NCBI GenBank assembly: GCA_949130485.1
Contig: OX422202.1
Location: forward strand, 1,393,501 to 1,457,500
Direction: 5' to 3'
Length of the DNA stretch: 64,000 nucleotides
DNA from: Agelas oroides
Lineage: Eukaryota; Porifera; Demospongiae; Agelasida; Agelasidae
Shown one piece after another: positions 57,401 through 64,000 of the stretch (the stretch's first letter is position 1; every line of letters begins with the position of its first letter). The position numbers and the translations under genes are program-made. The notes under the pieces were generated by a model, which saw only the letters and a program-made list of their open reading frames with translations, was not told where the DNA came from and did no database searches.

Positions 57401-59073
57401 GACCAAGGGCTGATGGGGTGTGGATAAAGAAGAAGCTACTGTAAACCTGTTCACCCTGAATCATGACCCAAGAGGCTGGTCAGGTAGGAATGCAATTGTA
57501 TTCCATGCAGAACCAGAGCATAGTCATGTGCACAGGATTTCCTCTGGGTCAGGCGAAGCGATTCATGAATAGTACAATCTCTTTGCATGAGAGCCAAAAG
57601 GCAAGTTGTATAACAAACATGTGAAATGGACCATTTTGAGGTATGCGGTAAGCTTCTAACAAGGCAGATAAAACACAGGTATAATTATATGCGTATTGCA
57701 AAGGTTTGGTTATCGCACTCTTCACTGCTAGTACCAAGAGCACATAATAAAAAAAACAGAAAGAGGAAGAGTGTGTAATTTCATTATGGCAGAATCTCCC
57801 GTGTGTACTAGAAATAGAGCTTCCTATTAATATTTCACATTACTTAGCAAAGTCGTATGGGAGGGCATATAACAGGAAGCTCAATTTACAGTATAGACGG
57901 AAGATTCTGCTGTCACTACACCAACTACTAGTGCTACACACTCTTCCACTTGTTTTATTATTTGCTCTTGCTAGCACTAGGGACCAAGAGCATCATGTCT
58001 TGCCATTCACAGTGCAATGTCCACCCCTAGTCAGTCAAAGCTAGAACTGAAGAGGTCCGTAGTGCAGGAATTTTCATTGTTTACACAAATTACGTATTGT
58101 AAACTTTAGGTCAGTATCGCAGTTTTCTAGCTGTACATTTATCTGACTCTATATCATAATGCAACGTGTTAGACAAACTAGGAAGCTGTATCTTTGTCAT
58201 AATGCAACGTGTTAGACAAACTAGGTAGCTGTACTCTTTGTCATAATGCAACGTGTTAGACAAACTAGGTAGCTGTACTCTTTGTCATAATGCAACGTGT
58301 TAGACAAACTAGGTAGCTGTACTCTTTGTCATAATGCAACGTGTTACTAGTAGACAAACTATGTAGCTGTACTCTTTGTCATAATGCAACGTGTTAGACA
58401 AACTAGGAAGCTGTACTCTTTGTCATAATGCAACGTGTTAGACAAACTATGAAGCTGTACTCTTTGTCATAATGCAACGTGTTACTAGTAGACAAACTAG
58501 GTAGCCTATGGATGAACAATCAACGAACCACATCTGATGTTAGTGTTTTGAGTGATTGGACTACAATATAAACATGGAACCAGACCCTCCCACGACCGTG
58601 ACAACAATGGTGGTGGGCGAGACAAGTACCCCACCTGTACTACTTTACATCAGCAGTCTAAACTATCAGCCAATCAGTGACCTGTTTCACTTCACGCACA
58701 ACTTGTACGGTTGTTATCCAACATGCTATTTCAACCGGCATTACAAATCGTACAAGCACACTCGTACCTCCAATTAGCAACATTTGTACAGCCAATCAGT
58801 GATCCATTTACACTGCCACGTTGCAGCTAGCTTATTCTCTACACTACATACTTCTCATGTCTCATGCCAATACCGTATAGCCGCTTACCTTGCGCAGACG
58901 GTGTTCTTCAGCTGGAGAGCTTGGTCTGCTTTCAGCACTTTCTCAATCTTCTCCCTCTCCTCCTCGGAGAGAAAGCTCAGGTCGAGCAGCGGGTTGTTAC
59001 CAACGTCAGCCATTTCGATCTCAGATGCAACGGAATCACGACATAGACAAGTATGGCAAGGTGAATTACCCAT
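48410..59073 (-). CDS. SYTL: SYTL gene C: synaptotagmin-like protein, A-B-B, no zinc finger
   Basis: Six phased exons: 59073-58889, 55612-55548, 54232-53787, 53491-53330, 51413-50778 and 49129-48410; 737 aa as modelled. It starts MGNSPCHTCLC (myristoylation plus cysteines), then the Slp helix LLDLSFLSEEEREKIEKVLK. Exon 1 joins in phase straight to a short exon with DLIRQSLKATE, the segment that follows the zinc finger in gene B. No CxxC exon was found in the 3.3-kb intron. C2A is ~165-285 ([20 protein letters not shown]; split after YDEILK), C2B ~295-460 (MDANGLTDATVRCFLLP, WDYD), and a second B-type C2 ~505-670 (MDIGSLTDGYVQCYLLP, WDYD). An acidic Glu-rich linker precedes C2A. The model stops at TAG 48410; extra 3' exons are possible. 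Same orientation as gene B. Confidence 0.87.
49155..49436. repeat. ~280-bp direct repeat, copy 1 (downstream of C2B exon, gene C)
   Basis: Starts attcactatagccactttct and ends near tataaagtgagta. It is nearly identical to 51552-51832. The two copies flank the C2B exon of gene C. Confidence 0.93.
49776..50523. mobile_element. TIR DNA element with TA target sites, CCGTATTCTCTC ends
   Basis: The left end is ccgtattctctctaaaatac after TA at 49774-49775; the right end is gctattttagagagaatacg then g, before TA at 50524-50525. Sub-terminal cggacactctaattg motifs recur inverted. About 748 bp, no transposase frame found. The TA flanks fit a Tc1/mariner-type mechanism. It lies in the intron between the two B-type C2 exons of gene C. 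Confidence 0.83.
50620..50665. mobile_element. Minimal hairpin MITE with perfect 9-bp target duplication
   Basis: tagcctcgttcccaggctta pairs with acctgggaatgaggcta. The flanks at 50611-50619 and 50666-50674 are both gtattccat. At 46 bp it is among the shortest family members here. Confidence 0.94.
51552..51832. repeat. ~280-bp direct repeat, copy 2 (upstream of C2B exon, gene C)
   Basis: Matches 49155-49436 with scattered substitutions (for example cttcgagcacatcacc against cttcgagtgcatcacc). Confidence 0.93.
51970..52733. repeat. 77-88 bp minisatellite in gene C intron
   Basis: About nine units, each with ttcctagaagtgtgtactag, then a cagtgaatttcag-like block, then tcctcatcctgccatttgtt. The first two units are shorter, with a ctgcgaaacacattgg block. 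Alternating variants show that pairs of units were copied together. Confidence 0.95.
53503..53526. repeat. Poly-G run next to the C2A second-half exon of gene C
   Basis: About 23 G residues lie ten bases beyond the acceptor of the exon starting at 53491 (poly-C in the pre-mRNA). A similar run lies at 36106-36121 in gene B. Confidence 0.9.
54789..55295. mobile_element. piggyBac-like MITE with TTAA target sites, copy 2
   Basis: TTAA at 54785-54788 and 55296-55299 flanks CCCTTTAACAACCGATGACG at the left and tatggttgttcaagag at the right. It aligns with the copy at 7365-7874 over its whole length, for example ggccgcatgttatcagttgg and gtgtcaataaagctttgact. It lies in a gene C intron. Confidence 0.9.
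55788..55900. mobile_element. Two small hairpin-family fragments in gene C
   Basis: The pairs actccccagcctgc/gctggggaaaagccagggaatgag and agctcattcccag/agcctgggaatgaggcta lie within 110 bp. The second has an unrelated centre and no clear target duplication. Confidence 0.65.
56078..56182. mobile_element. Hairpin MITE with 9-bp target duplication
   Basis: tagcctcgttcccaggcctt pairs with a right arm ending gcctgggaacaaggcta; inner blocks gcttgcagga and actgcaagtgataa also pair in part. Flanks tatttgatg and tatttgatt differ in the last base. Confidence 0.92.
57735..57970. mobile_element. CAAGAGC-ended MITE, second subfamily
   Basis: The left end is caagagcacataataaaaaa and the right end ttgttttattatttgctctt then g. 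Sub-terminal gaagagtgtgtaa and tacacactcttcc correspond to the first subfamily. Inner inverted blocks cagaatctcccgt and ggaagattctgctg are also present. The flanks share ctag(t/c)ac. Confidence 0.85.
58156..58505. repeat. 44-bp minisatellite in gene C intron 1
   Basis: About eight copies of a unit containing cataatgcaacgtgttagac and aaactaggtagctgtac. Two units carry an extra tactag insertion and appear in the same context, evidence of block copying. Confidence 0.95.
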
Positions 59074-60136
59074 TAAATTAAGAATTTGTCTGCTAATATA
59101 TGCACACACTTCCGCGGGGCCGGCCGCCGGCTGGTCTGCTCGGTCTGGCTTCGCTGCACTCCTATGGTTTCCGTGGTTACGTAATACAGGTTCCGAAAGC
59201 AAGTGACCGTGTTCCGATGGGAGGATTTAGAATCTGCTTACTGTACTGGTACATGATGGGTGCAGAACGGCATCAGCCAAACCTCTAATTGGAGGGTCTG
59301 GTTCCATAACCCATTCGGCGTAAACGGAAGTTGACATGTCTGAGCATAGATATAATGGTACATATATTATGAAACAGGAAATACTTCCTGCATGCACTTA
59401 ACATGGCATGATTAAATCACACGTGCTGCGTGGGACGTGTTTATCGTTTAGATCTCTGATCTGGCATTATCCTATGGCCATGAATATATTTCCTGTCCTT
59501 TGTCCTTTTGCTGAAGGATTATGATAGTATCACTCAAGCATTCATAGGAGATTTATGTCCTCTGTAGCTATGTATTCATAGGCTATGGGCTATGATAAGA
59601 CTAGGTGCTGACCCAGGGGGATGGAAAGGGTCCCCCTTTCTCCCTTCAAATTTTTTTGGGGTGTTAGTCTCGCGTGGCCACACCCCTTGTGGAATGGGGT
59701 GTGGCCACGCTAGACTAGCTTGTGTTGTGCGATACTGTTGCACCTACCCCCTTTATTGCACATGAACTTAAAAACTGTACATTGTTACAGTCACAAAGTA
59801 ATTACACATACATGAACTGTAGCAAGCCTCTCACGAAGATTTTGATCTGTAGTAAGGTGATCTTGGCTAGCTTCCTTAGCTAGCTTCCTTAGCTGGCTAG
59901 TTTCCTTAGCTTCCAGGTTGCTATAATAACACAGATGTGAGTATTGGTTCTAGAAACTGATTCTTTTGGTTGCTAATTAATAGCACAATGGCATGCACAG
60001 ACTACTGTGTATGTCCACGGTTGAAAACGCCATTTTGTGCACGACCGAGGTCCGTGTACATGTGTAGAAGGCTGTGAATGTATGTCCACGGTTGAAAACG
60101 CCATTCTGTGCAGGATTGAGGTTCATGTTATTATTA
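59074..60136. other. Upstream region of SYTL gene C and intergenic DNA
   Basis: Just upstream of gene C is a GC-rich patch (cacttccgcggggccggccg, about 59105) that may be promoter DNA. Further on are a perfect-looking hairpin reading cgtggccacacccc with its inverse (about 59670-59718), fragments of the aagctaaggaagctagc repeat (about 59845-59955) and two copies of tatgtccacggttgaaaacg (60009 and 60081). No gene was recognised. Confidence 0.5.
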
Positions 60137-60420
60137 TGCAACTCCCATACTAGCCTCGTCCCCAGGCCCCTCGGGCCTGGGGACGAGGCTACTCCCATAT
60201 GGTTTCTACACCTGCCATGGATCTGGATAGGATGACGTAGGCAATCAGCAGTGAATATGCTTAGCAGGGACTTAACATGAAGCCATTCTAGGTGCTAGTG
60301 TAATTAGCTATCTGAACATTGTAGCAAAAGCCCGCCTCTTTACCAGCTTACAAAATTCACTGCTGATTGCCTACGTCATCCTATCCAGATGGCGGGTATA
60401 GAAACCATATGGGAGTTGCA
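60137..60420. mobile_element. Inverted-repeat MITE with a nested hairpin MITE
   Basis: The left arm (tgcaactcccata, then tggtttctacacctgcca, then ggatgacgtaggcaatcagc) is matched at the right by gctgattgcctacgtcatcc and atggtttc reversed, ending gggagttgca at 60420. The left arm is broken by a hairpin MITE at 60151-60191. Confidence 0.85.
60151..60191. mobile_element. 41-bp hairpin MITE nested in another MITE
   Basis: tagcctcgtccccaggcc pairs with ggcctggggacgaggcta. Flanks ctcccatac (60142-60150) and ctcccatat (60192-60200) are the duplicated target. The right arm of the host element gives the uninterrupted sequence. Confidence 0.93.
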
Positions 60421-62758
60421 CACTCTTACTGTTACAAACTCTTGGTCGTACCTAGGCTGTTCGTAGGCCTGGGTACGAGGCTAACATATTAGTGGCAACT
60501 CTAGAAATAGTAATGACACCAATATGCTTTGCAACATACTGTCTGTTGTTTGGGGGGATGAACAATTTGCAAAAGATGTTCTCTGGTTCAATTTCAGGTA
60601 GACAGGCAAACCTTGTTTGTTTCATGCTCTTTCACATAATTATTAGTGACAGTTCTAGAAGTTTCACTGAATAGTTTCCAATATGTGTGTGGTCTGATGA
60701 AATTTGCAAAGTATTCAGATGTACGTGGTTCATTGATCGTTCATACAGAATGTAGACAGGGTCTGTGCTCATGGAGACATGGTCACACAGGTTGTAGACG
60801 TCCTAGTGGATAGGTTTGCAGTGTACCTCTGAGCCTCAGGGCCTGAGCTTGTGTGAGAAGTTGTCTCATACCAAAGTGATCTTGGCACAAGACAATGTGG
60901 GAAATATTATGTCAGGATGAGCAATTCCTCCTTTCCCCCCTTGTGGTTTTCCTCTTCTGCAGAAAGTCATGGTCTGTGGTTTCCCCTCTGCCTACCAAGT
61001 CATAGACTGGGTATGTTTGGTATGCATTACTTGAACTTCAACTTCTAGGACGTCTGCAACAGAGAATTAGATACTTAACAACAGTTTTTTATCGCTACGT
61101 ACAATCAGAGGGCCTACCCTCATGTTATAAGGGAACAGAGATAATTTACCACTTTAAACTGCAAAAACTGGCCAATCATAACTGGAGCATTTTGGAAGTG
61201 GTCTAACCGAGAACAGATCTTTAGAAAACTGACCTCGTTCTAAGGCCTTTGCCCCCTCCACTGTTAAGTGAATATTTGATCGCTCCCAGTATGCATATAT
61301 GGAGGGGGACACTGAAAGTGATCCATGCAATACTGGAGGTGTTGTAAGGACTTGGAATTAGGCTGCTAAAAATGAATATTATGTACAGCCATTGTGTCTG
61401 GAAGTAAACTATAAGTTAACAATGGCCCTTTCAACCAATGTGATATTCAAGCTGAGATGCATGAGAGCTTCAAATCAAATTCTGATTCAAAGCGTATTTT
61501 GGTACAATGTTTGGTGACCTGGTTTAGAACCCTCAATTTATTATGTACATTTGCTTACTTCGTCTTGGTACTGAAGGCTTCAGTCACACACCTGGCAGCA
61601 ACTCAGTATGTGTTGTTTGAGCCTGGATTTGAGGCTAACTGCCGGGGTGCAACTGAGGCATTCAGTACCACCTGTGCAGTACATATAGAAGATTGTGGTG
61701 GTCTGGTTGTCATAGCACTGACAGCTCAAGCCAGGAGTTCAGAGTTCAACTGCTGGCTTTTCACTTTTGCCCCCTTAACATCAAAATGTCTATTATGAGT
61801 GTCTATGAATGTGGGCATGTTCACAGTGTACCAACCTCTAGCTCCAAACCTGTCCATTCATTCACTATCACTGCTTGCAATACAAGGACTGGGAAAGAGG
61901 CTAGACGTACTTCCTTTAAAAATGATATCCCCTTTTCCTCCTTTATGGGTTTTCCCCTTCTGTTGCAACTCCAGGGAAGGGCCAGACTAGACAGCATGTG
62001 ATTTTGTGGGGCTACTACTATTTAAGGTGTGTGGAGAGTAGTCAAGCGGTAGTAAACGCCTAACTTGGTTGAGTCTGCTGCACTGTGCCTTGTAATTGGA
62101 CAGTTTTCATGAATTTGATTAGTAAGTGCCAGAATAGACTATGTGATCTGGTGTGACCACTGTTGGCAGAGAATTCAGGAGTAGGGGGCGGTGTTAAACT
62201 CCTAACTAGGACAGCTCTGCATCATGGTGCCTTGGACAGTTTTTCACAAATTTGATAAGGTCGCTTTGAAGAGACAGATGTATCTTGTGGCTAATAGCAG
62301 TGTTTTACCTAACCAGAAAATTTATGTCAAGTCTGCATAAGTACTTTGGACATAGGTTTGATTGTTAGTTTTTCAGTTTGATACTGGAACAATTTGCCCG
62401 CATTCATGATCACAATGTTTTTGTTCCAGAGCGGGGAAGCCCTGGGAAAAAGGGTGTTAGACAACCAAGCTGGTATTTACTAACCTCGTTCCCAGGCCAT
62501 TTATCACTTATGACCAGAGGCCTGGGAATGAGACCAGGAATTCTAACAATTTTTTTTTTTTCACAAATACACAAAGTCTTATCATCGTAATCATAATTAT
62601 ACATCAAAAATTCACAAAGTTCACAAAAGACTGAGAGTGGGGAGGTGGAAGGTGAAGAGATTGCTAATGGTACATGAAATTATATTTCTGAGGCTCCGGC
62701 CATGCTGTGATTGCAACATGTCACATACAGAATGAATATTGTACATGCACGACTGTTT
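60421..62758. other. Intergenic stretch with repeat fragments, no gene recognised
   Basis: It holds a SINE-related body at about 61565-61790 (shares cacacctggcagc, gcattcagtaccacctgtgc and the tRNA-like gacagctcaagccagg with 9140-9340). A diverged hairpin element (cctcgttctaaggcctttgc to gtaaggacttggaattaggc) lies at about 61231-61365, and a short hairpin (acctcgttcccaggcc to ggcctgggaatgaga) at about 62482-62531. Long frames here carry no recognisable domain. Confidence 0.55.
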
Positions 62759-63381
62759 TCAGACATCAAAATCAAATTCATCTTGGTCCAATTTCTTCCA
62801 TCTTCTTGACTTTCCCTCCTCCAACCCAGTATTATCCCTGATGTAGCCACTCTGTTGTGGTGTGTATTGGCCGATGCCTACTGACTGTAGGTATCCCTGG
62901 GCCATCTTCTTGGCATATCGCACTTTGTCATTGGATTCTGTGTGTGTGTGTGTGTGTGTGTGTGCATGTGGAAAGGGGGGGGGGGGGGGGGGGGGAAGGG
63001 AGGTGAATGTAGTGATTTGTTGAGACAAAGAAATTATAGCTTTGTTTTTAGGCCCCACCACATTGACCAACAAAAGCTGTAATGAGACCTGGAACAAGGC
63101 AAGGCTCCTGAATAACAATATACAAGCTTGCCCTGGCCTCGTTCCCAAGCCCCCACCTAGCACTAAGTTGTGGCTTGGGAACGAGACTAGAGACTTGCCT
63201 CTCTTTGGCAGATCCTTTGTTGGTGATATTCTGTCACCGAATGCCCTGATGACATCAGCCTTCTTGGTGGTGGGAGGGGAGAGGACGCCATTGACTTGAT
63301 GGTGAGGGGACCCTCCTTTAGATGGTTCAGAGTAGGAGAAATTAGCACGTACGTTCCATTTAGTCTCCAGTGAGTTGTGCT
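62759..63381 (-). CDS. 3' end of an unrecognised gene (two exons, GC-AG intron)
   Basis: Two exons join in phase: 63381-63199 and 62937-62759. The first reads HNSLETKWNVRANFSYSEPS and later TTKKADVIRAFGDRISPTKD. The second reads ESNDKVRYAKKMAQGYLQSV and QYTPQQSGYIRDNTG, ending KKLDQDEFDFDV and a stop. The intron donor appears to be GC (AGAG|GCAAGT), and the acceptor is formed by a CA run. Charged, probably disordered C-terminus with an acidic end. I do not recognise the family. Upstream exons should lie beyond the right edge or in 63382-64000, where none was found. Confidence 0.65.
62938..62995. repeat. (TG)n and poly-G beside a 3' splice site
   Basis: A TG run at 62939-62964 directly adjoins the acceptor of the exon starting at 62937 (minus), followed by a poly-G run of about 19. 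Confidence 0.9.
63134..63190. mobile_element. Hairpin-family copy inside a coding-gene intron
   Basis: ggcctcgttcccaagccccc pairs with gtggcttgggaacgagacta. It ends 9 bp from the GC donor of the flanking exon. Confidence 0.8.
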
Positions 63382-64000
63382 CTAAATGTGATGTATCAAG
63401 ATATTTGCAGCTTCATCATTTTTCAGCCTTAATACAGCATTTTTACACATTCAGTATGTCCCGGTATATATTGGTAGGTAAACAACGCTTGGTTAAACCT
63501 CTCAACTTGACTCTTACATATTTACCGACAAGACGCACATTGGTGATGAAACTTTAATTCAGGATGACGCAAAAATTGTACAAAAGCCCATGGAAGAATG
63601 AGCTATTTTGTTCTTTGTATAGAAGTTAAAAGATAAGAAAGCATCTACTATTTTCTTAGCACAGGGCTTTTGTAGAATCTCGCTGTACTTTTATTGATAT
63701 ATCAGTATGTACATAGATACAAATAACCCTTGATTCACACTTAACTATAGCCCCCAATTTTGCTGTAAGGTAAAGCTTGCACATTTACCTATAACTTTAT
63801 GAATATCTGCACGTGCACATAGGTAAATGACCCTTGAGTCATACTCTCAGTTAGTCTTGTCTCCACGCCCTTTGGGAAGAGGGGCTGGAGACAGGGCTAG
63901 CCTCATCCCCAGGCCCCAGGGGGGAGGGGGCTGGGGACGAGGCTAGAGACAGGGCTAATTCTCAGCATGATTCACAGATCCTACAAAATCTTGAATGTGC
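63382..64000. other. Right-edge stretch without a recognised gene
   Basis: Contains two abutting hairpin copies at about 63853-63945 (tagtcttgtctccacgccct to gctggagacagggctag, then cctcatccccaggcccc to ggggctggggacgaggctag). The two share the central tag. No exon was recognised. Confidence 0.6.

Noticed and set aside
58784-59206. 140-codon plus-strand frame
   Set aside because: Antisense of the first exon of SYTL gene C, whose Slp helix is conserved with genes A and B.

Overview
The window reads as nuclear DNA of a compact, intron-containing animal genome. Exons are 50-1400 bp, GT-AG junctions can be phased by hand, and the gene families are animal ones: synaptotagmin-like proteins, the TTK/MPS1 kinase and a USP16/45-type deubiquitinase. 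Small introns plus very dense short DNA-transposon remnants and minisatellites suggest an early-branching invertebrate such as a sponge. The species is not identifiable from the sequence alone.

Layout. 0.4-1.9 kb (-): 5' part of a USP16/USP45-like deubiquitinase running off the left edge. 2.9-5.0 kb (+): a gene with an N-terminal membrane anchor and a YccV/HspQ-like domain; its 3' end is not found. 5-10.5 kb: repeats (35-bp minisatellite, MITEs, a tandem duplication carrying a piggyBac-like MITE, a tRNA-like SINE). 10.5-17.1 kb (-): a complete six-exon TTK/MPS1 kinase gene, divergent from the next gene. 17.2-28.8 kb (+), 29.7-39.7 kb (-) and 48.4-59.1 kb (-): three paralogous synaptotagmin-like (SYTL/Slp) genes, called A, B and C here. 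40.3-46.5 kb: a satellite of 21-bp units between B and C, split by a hAT-like insertion. 62.8-63.4 kb (-): the 3' end of an unrecognised gene.

The main discovery is the SYTL cluster. Vertebrate Slps have one RabBD and two C2 domains (C2A-C2B). Gene B has RabBD plus zinc finger followed by six C2 domains arranged A-B-A-B-A-B (1689 aa as modelled). Gene A has RabBD, zinc finger and A-B-A. Gene C has the RabBD helix without a zinc finger and A-B-B. Every A domain is split by an intron at the same place, every B domain is one exon, and nearly all boundaries are phase 0. Genes B and C also share an in-frame upstream Met-Gly-Asn start that fits N-myristoylation. If expressed, these would be multi-C2, membrane-anchored Rab effectors for vesicle tethering.

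The second theme is mobile DNA: a hairpin MITE family with tens of copies and 9-bp target duplications, two piggyBac-like MITEs (one with an empty-site paralogue), a CAAGAGC-ended MITE family with an 8-bp target duplication, and a TA-flanked element. CA/TG microsatellites sit directly at several exon borders. Exon coordinates come from reading splice signals and phases by hand, without transcript data.
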